Source: Hymenobacter swuensis DY53 (lineage in GTDB: Bacteria > Bacteroidota > Bacteroidia > Cytophagales > Hymenobacteraceae). Taken from it: 64,000 nucleotides of DNA. The stretch spans positions 620,001 through 684,000 of the forward strand of contig NZ_CP007145.1 in the NCBI RefSeq assembly GCF_000576555.1, read 5' to 3'. Made by a program: the position numbers and the translations under genes. Shown piece by piece: positions 19,695 through 27,641 of this stretch (the first letter of the stretch is position 1; the number at the start of each line of letters is the position of its first letter). The notes below the pieces were generated by a model. That model was given only the letters and a program-made list of their open reading frames with translations. It was not told the origin of the DNA and searched no databases.

Positions 19695-19920
19695 GAGGCA
19701 GCAATGTTAAGTAGCTGTATTACTACGAAGATATGGCAAAAGGTTCAGCAAGTGGCCCATTGCGTCAGTCTACCGAATCCTAATGGTATAGTCAGAAACT
19801 ATCCAACACAAATATGCGAAACCAAGGGCCGCAGTATGTCGCTGAAGGGTTTAATAACTAGTAGATTATAAGATGGTTCCTAACGATGGTTTTTTCTGGT
19901 GCTTCACAACCGAGGAAGCA

Positions 19921-19965
19921 CACAGAAACGCCCCGCAATCATCCAAGTTGCGGGGCGTTTCTGTG
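19921..19965 (-). terminator. Strong hairpin after the membrane paralogue genes
   Basis: Perfect 18-bp stem CACAGAAACGCCCCGCAA / TTGCGGGGCGTTTCTGTG with a 9-nt loop, 19 bp beyond the stop of the minus-strand gene. It lacks a long U-tract. Confidence 0.75.
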
Positions 19966-19983
19966 AGTCATAGTGTATGTTTT

Positions 19984-20448
19984 CTAGGCCACCTGCCGGC
20001 CCAAACCCACTCCAGCCCCCGCCGCCCGCCGGAACAGCAGCCCCGCCGCAACCCAGAGGCCGGCAAAGACCGTGTTGAGCACAATCACCCAGAGTACGCC
20101 CATGTTGAGCTCAGGCCGCTTGATGAGCAGCGCAATGAAAGGCACGGCAAACTGGGCGAGGGCTGTTGCAAACATGGCGCGGGCCATGCCCTGCGGCTGG
20201 AGTTTCACCAGAACTGCCCCGATGAAGCCGACGAGAAGCACCGCGCCGTAGAGCAGGTTGACGGGGTTGTCTTCGCTGCCGATAAAGCCTACGGCCAGGT
20301 TGCCCCACACCAGCAGCAGGGAAGCGGCTACCGTTATTCCGGCAGCCAGCTTATATGCCCCGCTGCGGCCCCGGCTGGCTACCAGCAGATACAGCAGCCC
20401 CGCGAGCAGCAGCAGGACGCCGGCCATTACAACGTGCGATACGGTCAT
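19984..20448 (-). CDS. Small integral membrane protein, paralogue 1
   Basis: A 154-residue protein with about five hydrophobic helices and no signal peptide. I do not recognise a family. The segment AVGFIGSEDNPVNLLYG between helices 2 and 3 is nearly identical to one in the adjacent upstream gene (AVGLVGSEDNPVNLLYG), and the following helix, the QGMARAMFATAL segment and the terminal FRRA also match, so the two arose by tandem duplication. It lies 43 bp downstream of its paralogue on the same strand and is probably co-transcribed. The acidic SEDNP loop may be functionally important. Confidence 0.78.
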   Translation of the reverse strand: MTVSHVVMAGVLLLLAGLLYLLVASRGRSGAYKLAAGITVAASLLLVWGNLAVGFIGSEDNPVNLLYGAVLLVGFIGAVLVKLQPQGMARAMFATALAQFAVPFIALLIKRPELNMGVLWVIVLNTVFAGLWVAAGLLFRRAAGAGVGLGRQVA

Positions 20449-20491
20449 ATGCGTAATACGTAAGGTTCAGGAAGAATTCAGGATAGGTTTG

Positions 20492-21067
20492 CTAAGCCAA
20501 CTGACGATTTGGAGCTGAGCCGGCAGCGTCGGCGCGGCGAAACAGCCAGCCCGAAACCGCCCATATTGCCGCGAAAACCGCGTTAAACACCACCACATTC
20601 ACTAGGTGCACGGAGGGTTCGGCGGCGGCACCCGTAGGCTTCCACACAAACAGCCCGATCAGGGTAACTGCCACGTAGGTCAGCGACGCCGCGAACATGG
20701 CATTGGACATGCCTCGCGGCCGGAACCGGGCGACGATGGCCCCGATAAGCGCCACCAGCAGCACGCCGCCGTACAGCAGGTTCACCGGGTTATCCTCACT
20801 CCCCACCAGCCCCACGGCCGCATTGGCCCACACCAGCATCAGGCCGGCCACCACGCCCACCCCAACGCCCAACTTGTAGGCGGTGCTGTTCCATTTGCGG
20901 GCAATCAGCAAATAGGTCAGGCCCGTACCGAACAGCAGCACACCCGCAAAAACGAAGTCGGAGAAAGTCCAGTTTACTTCCTGAGTGAACTGCATAGCCA
21001 CCAACGGAATCAGGAGCAGAAGGCCGGTAGCCAGGGCGAGGAGAAGAAGGCTTTTGGGGAGTGACAT
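20492..21067 (-). CDS. Small integral membrane protein, paralogue 2
   Basis: A 191-residue protein with about six hydrophobic segments. The first ~35 residues form an extra helix missing in paralogue 1. The GSEDNPVNLLYG loop, RPRGMSNAMFAASLTYVAV and the final WLFRRAD are shared with the next gene. The family is unknown to me; the layout suggests a small membrane sensor or scaffold rather than a known transporter. It starts at ATG 21067 and is the first gene of a two-gene operon. Confidence 0.78.
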   Translation of the reverse strand: MSLPKSLLLLALATGLLLLIPLVAMQFTQEVNWTFSDFVFAGVLLFGTGLTYLLIARKWNSTAYKLGVGVGVVAGLMLVWANAAVGLVGSEDNPVNLLYGGVLLVALIGAIVARFRPRGMSNAMFAASLTYVAVTLIGLFVWKPTGAAAEPSVHLVNVVVFNAVFAAIWAVSGWLFRRADAAGSAPNRQLA

Positions 21068-21468
21068 GATGCGGAGCTGTTAAGAATTCAGAAAAATAGA
21101 AGAATGACCGTGGCAGAAAGCAGGCGCGAACTATCGGCTGGAAATCCGGGTCCGGGCAGTGGGTAGTTGCCGAATAATCAGTCGCTACCACTTATAACAC
21201 AAAGAATATAAAAGAACTTTGTATTTCAAAGTTAAGGACCGAATTTTAATTCGCTCTGCTGAGGGCTCATCGGTGAATGGCTGATGAAATAGGGCTCAGG
21301 AAGCCTTTGAGGCTTGCTACACGGCTGCTGACGTATCGTTATGGCGGCCGTTGTCAGTTTGCCGTTGCACGCCTCGCCAGGTATAAGCCAGACTGGAACG
21401 GCGTTGAGAAGGCCGGCATATGAACTCCGCAACAAGGCCGCTGGCTTTCAGCAAAGTGGGGTAGGTGC
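21068..21468. other. 401-bp intergenic region without a supported gene
   Basis: Between a minus-strand membrane gene and the Nudix gene, which is also on the minus strand. It is the promoter side of the membrane operon. Two short frames on the minus strand (21232-21435 and part of 21317-21502) have no protein-like features. AT-rich sequence near 21200-21245 may hold the promoter. I see no terminator hairpin or RNA gene. Confidence 0.5.
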
Positions 21469-21870
21469 TTACTCCGCCAACTCGCCATTTTGGTGCAGCC
21501 AATCAAATATCAGCTGGTCCACGGCCGAAACTTGCGGGCGGTGGCGGTAGGTGAGCCAGATGATTTCCTCGATTTCGGCGGCGGGCTGCAGCTGGCCGGT
21601 GTGGGTGGCGGCGTAGAGCGTCATCTGCACCAGCACGTCGGGGGCATGGCCGTGGGCGGGAGCCGTAAACACACCGCGCAACTGCAGGCTGGCCGGGTCT
21701 AGAGCTATGGTCAGCTCCTCCCAAATTTCGCGCAGCAGCGTTTGGGTATCGGTTTCGCCGGCCTCGCGCTTGCCGCCGGGCAGATAGTACCGGTCTTTGC
21801 CCCGGCTGCGGGTGCTGAGCACGCGACCTTCTTGCAGGTGCAGCCAGGCAATTTTGTCGATGAGGGACAT
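21469..21870 (-). CDS. Nudix hydrolase
   Basis: A 133-residue pyrophosphohydrolase. The Nudix box is at residues ~34-56: GKREAGE, then seven residues, then REIWEEL, which fits GX5EX7REUXEE; the usual Gly after EEx is replaced by Thr. Length and the preceding RYYLPGG are typical of small Nudix enzymes acting on nucleotide derivatives. The substrate cannot be read from the sequence. A single gene, starting at ATG 21870, with the frameshifted cupin gene divergent from it. Confidence 0.88.
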   Translation of the reverse strand: MSLIDKIAWLHLQEGRVLSTRSRGKDRYYLPGGKREAGETDTQTLLREIWEELTIALDPASLQLRGVFTAPAHGHAPDVLVQMTLYAATHTGQLQPAAEIEEIIWLTYRHRPQVSAVDQLIFDWLHQNGELAE

Positions 21871-21957
21871 AGCGTAACTCAGAATAAGCAGCGGAAATCT
21901 ACGTCGAAGCCATTATATTCCGCTACTGGTCAGCTTTTCACCTCCAACCCAATCGCT

Positions 21958-22331
21958 ATGACTGCCAATGACTTCCTCGGACCTTTGAAAGACGCTACCC
22001 GCCGCGAAGTAGGCGGCGTACAGGTAGATGTAGTGCGCACCGGCAACTCCCGGGTGAAGCGGGTGGTATATCCGGCGGGCTTCCGGTGGTCGAAGGACAT
22101 GCGGCCGGTGGTGGGTGGTGCGCTGTGCCAGCACGCGCACGTGGGGTTTCTGGCGACCGGTAAGCTAGGCATTCAGTACGCCGACGGCACGCAGGAAGAA
22201 TACACGGCCCCGCAGGTAGTGGCTATTGCCCCCGCCACGACGGCTGGGTGATAGGGCAGGAGCCTGCCATCCTGATTGAGTTCGATTTCGAGGGCGAAAC
22301 CGTGGAGCGGCTGGGGTTGAAACGGGAGTAG
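21958..22331 (+). pseudogene. Cupin-domain protein interrupted by a 1-bp frameshift
   Basis: From ATG 21958 the frame encodes a cupin: WSKDMRPVVGG, CQHAHVGFLATG and DGTQEEYTAPQVVAIAP. It then runs into a stop at 22249-22251. In another frame the natural continuation appears at once: HDGWVIGQEPAILIEFDFE, then GETVERLGL, ending with TAG at 22329-22331. Adding one G next to position 22234 (CCCCCG to CCCCCGG) joins the halves into one ~124-residue cupin. So this is either a recent pseudogene or a sequence error. The metal-ligand-like His residues are in the first half. Confidence 0.8.
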
Positions 22332-22502
22332 AGCCAAACCCGTGCAAGGATGGAAAAACAAATCGGGGCAACAGGTAAAACGGGTTGTCCTGCCAGATAA
22401 TTTATTGCCCGGCAGGAAATAACCCAACCGGAAAATATCTAGTTTTGACCGCTCTGAGTGGCTGGTGCACTATCCTTTGCTTTGTTTCATATCCACAGTT
22501 TC

Positions 22503-23003
22503 ATGAACAAATTTTACTATTTGGCCCTTGGGCTGAGCTTAACTGCCTGCTTGGCAGGATGCAAAAAAGACGATGTAAAGCCTAATGGCCCTACGCTTAC
22601 CGCTAACGAAACCCTGCTAACGGCCAAAAACTGGCGTATTACGGCGGTTATTGGTACTACTACCTTCCTGGGACAGACTATCACAACGGATGGGTATCCT
22701 CTGCTGAAAACCTGCCAGAAGGACAATTTTGTGAAGTACAACGCTGATAAGACAGCAGTCTCAGATGAAGGAGCAACCCGTTGCTCCACGAATGACCCAC
22801 AGACTTCAAGCTTCACCTGGTCCTTCAATGCGGCCGAAAACGAGCTAACTGCCACGGGGCCGGTAAATGGCACCACGCAGACGGTAAAAGCAGCGGTTCT
22901 GGAACTGACAGCCACCACCCTGCGCGTGAGAACGACGAACGAACAGACGCAGGGTGGCTACACGATTACGTCTACGGCCACTACCACGTACGCCTCTTTC
23001 TAA
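22503..23003 (+). CDS. Lipoprotein with lipocalin-like beta domain
   Basis: A 166-residue predicted lipoprotein. ATG 22503 gives the signal peptide FYYLALGLSLTACLAGC with lipobox LAGC, followed by KKDD. The mature region looks like a beta-barrel of the lipocalin-like/DUF5004 type common in Bacteroidota: KNWRITAVIG near the start, a Cys pair, then EGATRCSTNDPQTSSFTWSF in part, and a C-terminal beta strand. Assignment to a particular family is tentative. Its terminator is shared with the convergent pfkB gene. Confidence 0.75.
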   Translation: MNKFYYLALGLSLTACLAGCKKDDVKPNGPTLTANETLLTAKNWRITAVIGTTTFLGQTITTDGYPLLKTCQKDNFVKYNADKTAVSDEGATRCSTNDPQTSSFTWSFNAAENELTATGPVNGTTQTVKAAVLELTATTLRVRTTNEQTQGGYTITSTATTTYASF

Positions 23004-23027
23004 CGCATTGGCCTAGCCCTCAGAGCG

Positions 23028-23065
23028 AAAAAGCCCGGCGCTGCTAAAGTAGCGCTGGGCTTTTT
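23028..23065. terminator. Bidirectional terminator between lipoprotein gene and pfkB
   Basis: AAAAAGCCCGGCGCT pairs with AGCGCTGGGCTTTTT around an 8-nt loop (one G-T type mismatch), with A and T tracts at the two ends. It lies between convergent stops. Confidence 0.9.
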
Positions 23066-23085
23066 ACGTGTGTATTAGCAGCACA

Positions 23086-24036
23086 TCAAACTGCCTGGGC
23101 CGGCAGCGTCTGGCACAGCCAGGCATACAGGCGGTCTACGTCCGGCTTGCGGAACAGCTCGGTGCCGGGGTTCATGGTGGCGGCCGAGCCACAGGCCACG
23201 CCCAGCCGCGCCGTTTCGGGCAGACTCAGGCCGGTGCTCAGGCCATGCACGAGGCCCGCCACCATACTGTCGCCGGCACCCACGGTGCTGCGTTTTTTCA
23301 CGGCCGGGGCCGGAATGTGGTCGATGGTGTCGGCTGTAACCACGCAGGCGCCCTGCGGCCCGAGTGACACGACCACTACTTCAGCCTTACTGTCGCGCAC
23401 CAGCTGCTGGGCGGCCTCCGTCACGGCGAGGTTATCTAGTTCTTCTACACCGGCCATTTTGCTCAGCTCGCCTACGTTGGGCTTGATCAGGTACACGCCT
23501 TCCTGCAATACGCGCTGTAAGGCTGGGCCGGAAGTATCGGCAATGACTTTGGTGCCGGCCTGTTTCGCCCACCGGACTATTTCGGCCAGAAAATCAGGCT
23601 CGACGCCGGGCGGGAGGCTGCCGCTGATGACTAGGAATTCGGGGGCTTCCGGCAGCGCTTGAAGGGCAGCCAGTACCTGCTGCTGCTCGGCCATGGTCAG
23701 CTCGGTACCGGGCATCCCGAAGCGGTACTGCTGGCTGCTGGAACTGTCTACCACAATGAAGTTCTCGCGGGTGCGGCCCGCAATGGCTATGGGTAGCTGC
23801 TGAATCTGCTCCTGGGCCAGCAGCTCCTGCAACTGCTGGCCAGTAGGCCCGCCCGCCGGGAACACCGCCACCGACTCGGAGCCCAACCGCCGCAGCGCCC
23901 GACTCACGTTGATGCCGCCGCCGCCGGGCTCGAACCTGGGCGCGGCGCAGCGCAGCTTCTGGTCGGGAATAATGTGGTCGGCGGTGGTGCTTTTATCAAC
24001 GGTTGGGTTCAGCGTGAGCGTGACGATGCGCGGCAT
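23086..24036 (-). CDS. pfkB: 6-phosphofructokinase of the PfkB (ribokinase) family
   Basis: Phosphorylates fructose 6-phosphate to fructose 1,6-bisphosphate. The 316-residue product closely resembles E. coli Pfk-2: IVTLTLNPTVDKST at the start, KLRC then FEPGGGGINVSRA, FPAGGPTG, VISGSLPPGV, VVVSLGPQGA and STVGAGDSMVAG with the catalytic Asp. A related ribokinase-family specificity (1-phosphofructokinase or tagatose-6-phosphate kinase) cannot be excluded, but the sequence match to Pfk-2 is strong. ATG 24036 fits the family start; the long frame upstream is not protein-like. Monocistronic. Confidence 0.9.
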   Translation of the reverse strand: MPRIVTLTLNPTVDKSTTADHIIPDQKLRCAAPRFEPGGGGINVSRALRRLGSESVAVFPAGGPTGQQLQELLAQEQIQQLPIAIAGRTRENFIVVDSSSSQQYRFGMPGTELTMAEQQQVLAALQALPEAPEFLVISGSLPPGVEPDFLAEIVRWAKQAGTKVIADTSGPALQRVLQEGVYLIKPNVGELSKMAGVEELDNLAVTEAAQQLVRDSKAEVVVVSLGPQGACVVTADTIDHIPAPAVKKRSTVGAGDSMVAGLVHGLSTGLSLPETARLGVACGSAATMNPGTELFRKPDVDRLYAWLCQTLPAQAV

Positions 24037-24225
24037 AAGCAGAGTAGAAAGAAGCAGGTGAAGTAGCGTGTACTGCCCACGCGGCCGGAGGTTGTGCAGG
24101 AGCCGGGGCAATCTTGCCCCGAAAAGTAAACATCCGCCGGGGTTTCCCGTCTTAGCAGAGCGGCGGCGCGGTTTGTGTGGCCGGCCGGCGCTACCGGTAG
24201 TCTTCCCACTTTTCTCTTGCCCGCT

Positions 24226-25389
24226 ATGCTCAAGCGTATACTTTCCTTGCTGACCGTGGCCTTGCTGCCGAACCTGATTTCGGCCCAGACGACCGTCACG
24301 GGTACCATCCGCTTCGGCGGCACCGTGCGCGACTACCGCCTCTACGTGCCCCGCGCCTACACCGGTGCGCAGCCCGTACCGCTGCTGCTGAACCTGCACG
24401 GCTACGGCTCCAATAACGTGGAGCAGGAGCAGTACGGTGACTTTCGCACCATTGCCGATACGGCCAACTTCCTGGTACTGCATCCCAATGGCACCGTGGA
24501 TGCAGCCGGCAACCGATTCTGGAACAACTTCGTGCCTCCTGGCAGCGGCGGCCCCGATGATGTAGCCTTTCTGGCAGCATTGCTGGACTCAGTGAGTGCG
24601 CGCTACCGCGTGGAGCCGAGCCGCGTGTACAGCACCGGTATGAGCAACGGCGGCTTCATGAGCTATGAGCTGGCCTGTCAGCTGAGCGGGCGCATTGCGG
24701 CCATTGCCTCTGTTACGGGCAGCATGGTGGCTAGTCGGCTGGACGCGTGTGCACCCTCACGGCCCGTGCCGGTGCTCCAGATTCACGGTACCGAAGATAG
24801 CCTAGTGCCGTACTTGGGAAATGGGTTTTTCCTGCCGATTCCAACCGTTCTCAGCAGCTGGGTGCAGCGCAACGGCTGCAACCCCACGCCCATCATCACG
24901 CCAGTGCCTGATGCCAACCCCAATGACGGCAGTACGGCGGAGCGGCAACTGTACACCGGTGGCCGCAACGGTAGCGTGGTGGAGTTGTACCGCATTATCG
25001 GGGGCGGCCATACCTGGCCGGGTGCACCCATCAACACCGGCGTCACGAACCGCGACATTAATGCCAGCCGGGAAATCTGGCGGTTTTTGCGGCCTTACCG
25101 CCTCTCAGGACTGGTGACCACAGCTCGGGAAGCGCTGGAGCAGCAGTTCTCGGTAACTCCCAACCCCGCCCGCGACCAAGTGACGCTACGCTTCGGAACT
25201 ACCGGGCTGCAACCCGCGCAAGTGCAGGTAACAGATGCCGTGGGCCGCGTGGTAGCCGTTAAAAGTCAGCGCGCCAATGATGGCAGTCTGCGCCTCAGTA
25301 CCGAAAGCTGGGCTCCCGGCGTGTACTGGGTGCGCGTGGTAGTAGGTGGGCAGCCCTTGTACCGTCGGCTGCTGAAGTCGGCGGAGTAG
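24226..25389 (+). CDS. Secreted esterase (PHB depolymerase/LpqC type) with T9SS domain
   Basis: A 387-residue secreted alpha/beta hydrolase. Signal peptide (LSLLTVALLPNLISAQ), oxyanion region NLHGYGSNN near residues 56-64, nucleophile Ser 140 in GMSNG, acid in GTEDSLVPY, and the catalytic His in GGGHTWPG. This matches the polyhydroxybutyrate depolymerase/feruloyl esterase-like group. The last ~80 residues are a T9SS sorting domain (VTPNPARDQ, DAVGRVV, WAPGVYWVRV, RRLLKS), so the enzyme is exported across the outer membrane. The true substrate ester is not known. Divergent from pfkB. Confidence 0.9.
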   Translation: MLKRILSLLTVALLPNLISAQTTVTGTIRFGGTVRDYRLYVPRAYTGAQPVPLLLNLHGYGSNNVEQEQYGDFRTIADTANFLVLHPNGTVDAAGNRFWNNFVPPGSGGPDDVAFLAALLDSVSARYRVEPSRVYSTGMSNGGFMSYELACQLSGRIAAIASVTGSMVASRLDACAPSRPVPVLQIHGTEDSLVPYLGNGFFLPIPTVLSSWVQRNGCNPTPIITPVPDANPNDGSTAERQLYTGGRNGSVVELYRIIGGGHTWPGAPINTGVTNRDINASREIWRFLRPYRLSGLVTTAREALEQQFSVTPNPARDQVTLRFGTTGLQPAQVQVTDAVGRVVAVKSQRANDGSLRLSTESWAPGVYWVRVVVGGQPLYRRLLKSAE

Positions 25390-25499
25390 CTCTGGCAGTT
25401 CTGGTCTGATAGTCTGGGAGTCAGCATCATTGTTTCTATTCGTGGTACAAACCGGCAGATTTGCCCTTCCTTTGTGCCTGCCGATTTTTTCTGTTGTCT

Positions 25500-26291
25500 A
25501 TGCCAGCTCCTGAGCTTGCCCTCCGCACCGTCGATGTGACGCGCTACATCATTCCGTTGCGCGAGGGAGGGTCGTTGCCCGCACTGGTGGAAGCCAGCGA
25601 CGGGTTTATGTACGTGGTGAAGTTCCGGGGCGCGGGCCAGGGGCTCAAAGCCCTGATTGCCGAGCTGATTGTGGGCGAGCTGGCCCGGGTGCTGGGTCTG
25701 CGGATGCCCGAGCTGGTGTTCATCAACCTAAGCGAAGCCTTCGGGCGCACTGAGCCCGACGAGGAAATTCAGGACCTGCTGCGCTTCAGCACGGGCCTGA
25801 ACCTGGCTCTGCACTTCCTGGCCGGCGCCGTTACCTTCGACCCGCTGATCAACGACGTGGAGCCGCGTCTGGCCTCCTTGGTTGTTTGGCTCGACTGCCT
25901 GACGCTGAACGTGGACCGCACGGCCCGCAACACCAATATGCTGATGTGGCACCGGGAATTGTGGCTCATCGACCACGGCGCGGCGCTGTACCTGCATCAT
26001 AGCGGCGCTGGCTGGGCCGCCAAGGCCACCCGCCCGTTCCCGCAGCTTAAGGACCATGTGCTGCTGCCCCGCGCCACCGAGCTGGAAGCTGTTGATGCCG
26101 AGGCCCACGCTCGCCTCTCGCCGGAAGTGCTGACAGCCATTGTGAACCTGGTGCCCGACGAGTGGCTGCAGGAACCCGACCTCAGCCCAGAGGAACAACG
26201 CGCCCAGTACGTGGCGTTCCTCTCGACGCGGCTGGCGGCCTCGCATACCTATGTTCAGGAAGCTTTAACTGCCCGCAATGCACTTGTTTGA
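25500..26291 (+). CDS. HipA-like kinase-fold protein
   Basis: A 263-residue cytoplasmic protein resembling the HipA_2 kinase-like family (PF20613). Kinase-fold signs are YVVKFRG (the ATP-binding lysine), LDCLTLNVDRTARNTNM (the catalytic-loop Asp and Asn, near residues 131-147) and LWLIDHGAAL, where DHG stands for the DFG motif. It is shorter than classic HipA and there is no HipB-type antitoxin. It overlaps the DUF3037 gene by 14 bp, and this pair is recurrent in bacteria with unknown function. ATG 25500 is chosen; upstream residues are unlikely coding. Confidence 0.82.
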   Translation: MPAPELALRTVDVTRYIIPLREGGSLPALVEASDGFMYVVKFRGAGQGLKALIAELIVGELARVLGLRMPELVFINLSEAFGRTEPDEEIQDLLRFSTGLNLALHFLAGAVTFDPLINDVEPRLASLVVWLDCLTLNVDRTARNTNMLMWHRELWLIDHGAALYLHHSGAGWAAKATRPFPQLKDHVLLPRATELEAVDAEAHARLSPEVLTAIVNLVPDEWLQEPDLSPEEQRAQYVAFLSTRLAASHTYVQEALTARNALV

Positions 26292-26655
26292 GTATGCCGT
26301 GCTGCGCGTGGTGCCCCGCGTGGAGCGCGAAGAGTTTTTGAACGTGGGCGTGATTCTATACTGCTCGGCCCAAGGGTTCCTGCAAACCCGCTGCCACCTA
26401 CCCGAAACCCGCCTGCAGGCTTTCGCCGGCTCGGGCTTAGATCTGGATGACCTGCGGGCCCGACTCCAAGTGTTTGAGCGCATCTGCCGGGGCCGTCGCG
26501 AGGGTGGACCCATCGGGCAGCTGGCCGTGGCTTCGCGCTTCCGCTGGCTCACGGCTATGCGCAGTACCATCGTGCAGACTTCTCCCGTGCACCCCGGCCT
26601 CTGCGACGATGCCGCCACCACGCTGGATCGGTTATATGAGCAGCTAGTAGCTTGA
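26278..26655 (+). CDS. DUF3037 family protein
   Basis: A 125-residue soluble protein of the DUF3037 type (PF11236): starts HLFEYAVLRVVPRVEREEFLN with VGVILYC following, then a helical middle region (LDDLRARLQVFERIC) and a C-terminal RFRWLTAMRST...VHPGLCDD segment. Function is unknown. Its start overlaps the HipA-like gene by 14 bp in a different frame, so the two are translationally coupled. They probably work as a complex or as a kinase-substrate pair. Confidence 0.85.
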   Translation: MHLFEYAVLRVVPRVEREEFLNVGVILYCSAQGFLQTRCHLPETRLQAFAGSGLDLDDLRARLQVFERICRGRREGGPIGQLAVASRFRWLTAMRSTIVQTSPVHPGLCDDAATTLDRLYEQLVA

Positions 26656-26724
26656 TAATGAGCTTGCTTTATGCGTGATTTTGGCTATATTCCGGTAGTC
26701 AACTCACACTAAACCAAGCAGGTT

Positions 26725-26862
26725 ATGGAAGTGCGTAACAACTGGCCCGTCCAGCGCGGGCTGCATCTCAACCGGTTGCCGTGGTGGGCATACGCCCTGT
26801 TCATTCCGGGCGTGTACTTGTTCGGCTGGGTATTGCACCTCATTGGCGTAATCCCCGGCTAG
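26725..26862 (+). CDS. 45-residue one-helix membrane micro-protein
   Basis: A short ORF from ATG 26725 to TAG 26860. The product starts MEVRNNWPVQRGLHL and has one hydrophobic helix (WWAYALFIPGVYLFGWVLHL), so it is a predicted single-pass membrane peptide. A purine-rich GCAGG lies 5 bp upstream of the ATG, which may serve as a ribosome site. It follows the HipA-like/DUF3037 pair by 69 bp and precedes a strong hairpin. I know no family. Its coding status is supported only by the helix, start context and terminator. Confidence 0.5.
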   Translation: MEVRNNWPVQRGLHLNRLPWWAYALFIPGVYLFGWVLHLIGVIPG

Positions 26863-26884
26863 TACCTCCAGCGTGCTCAATGCC

Positions 26885-26937
26885 CCACGGCCCGGTCCCG
26901 GATAACCTGTATAGGTAGCTTCGGGACCGGGCCGTGG
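26885..26937. terminator. Strong 16-bp hairpin between convergent genes
   Basis: CCACGGCCCGGTCCCG (26885-26900) pairs exactly with 26922-26937; flanking CTCAA/TTGAG can extend it. It lies between the micro-protein stop and the stop of the outer-membrane protein gene. There is no U-tract, so it may be a transcription barrier or a bidirectional end. Confidence 0.65.
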
Positions 26938-26969
26938 ACGTTGAGAAGCTTGCGGACAGGGTGTAGTTC

Positions 26970-27641
26970 TCACATGGCCACCCCCAGTCGAAAGCCAACA
27001 GGAATGTACAGCCCCTCGTGCCCATAGTCGCTCATACTGGCAGCGTAGTAATTACCAGGTATAACAGAACGGGAGGTAGCTTGGCGCAGCCCTATTCCAA
27101 GGTAAGTGTCGAAGAATACGGGGGTATTCGGGAACAGCACCTGCCGGCCCAGTATTACGGAAGCACCATATCGGTCAATGGTTTCTGTTTGGTCGCGCAG
27201 GCGGTACTGATAGTAATACAACCCATTGGGACCTGGTTCAGCCAGCCAGCCCGGAGCCTGAAACTGCATCCGGAAATACTGGTACGAAACCCCGTAGCTG
27301 ACATAAAACCCATCAAAGGGAGTTAGTTGTGGCCCGAGGTAGATGCGGTGCTGCACGTCCAGGCCGTAGCCGCGCACCCGGTCTGCCCCATTTTGGTGCA
27401 AGTTAGAAGTCAGGTCGTTCACCCGGCCCCGGTACCATTGTGGCGTTAGCACTAGGCTGTGGCGGGAGTCGGGCTGCCACGGCTTTTCTAGGCTCAGGTA
27501 GTAGCCACTGGCCAGTAGCGGAAGAGCACCCACCGAAACCGCACCATAGCGGTTTTTGGTGGGCTCAATGGGGGGCGTTCCGGGTATTTGGGCCAGTAAT
27601 CTTACAGGCAGTAAAAGGGCCAGTGGGAGCAGCCAGCGCAT
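26970..27641 (-). CDS. Predicted outer-membrane beta-barrel protein
   Basis: A 223-residue protein with a signal peptide (LLPLALLLPVRLLAQ). The mature part is rich in alternating aromatic/polar strands (GYYLSLEKPW, DVQHRIYLGPQL, GFYVSYGVSYQYFRMQF, TYLGIGLRQ) and ends with a hydrophobic strand, GFRLGVAM, as expected for a small barrel. I do not recognise a family. Its ATG overlaps the stop of the upstream LVIVD lipoprotein gene by one base (TAATG), so it is in one operon with the two lipoproteins. Confidence 0.75.
   Translation of the reverse strand: MRWLLPLALLLPVRLLAQIPGTPPIEPTKNRYGAVSVGALPLLASGYYLSLEKPWQPDSRHSLVLTPQWYRGRVNDLTSNLHQNGADRVRGYGLDVQHRIYLGPQLTPFDGFYVSYGVSYQYFRMQFQAPGWLAEPGPNGLYYYQYRLRDQTETIDRYGASVILGRQVLFPNTPVFFDTYLGIGLRQATSRSVIPGNYYAASMSDYGHEGLYIPVGFRLGVAM

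Noticed and set aside
21232..21435. 67-codon frame in the gap before the membrane operon
   Set aside because: No ribosome site, no domain, composition unlike a protein; treated as intergenic.
25500..26655. HipBA toxin-antitoxin system
   Set aside because: There is no HipB-like helix-turn-helix gene; the partner is a DUF3037 protein, and the kinase-like protein is shorter than HipA.
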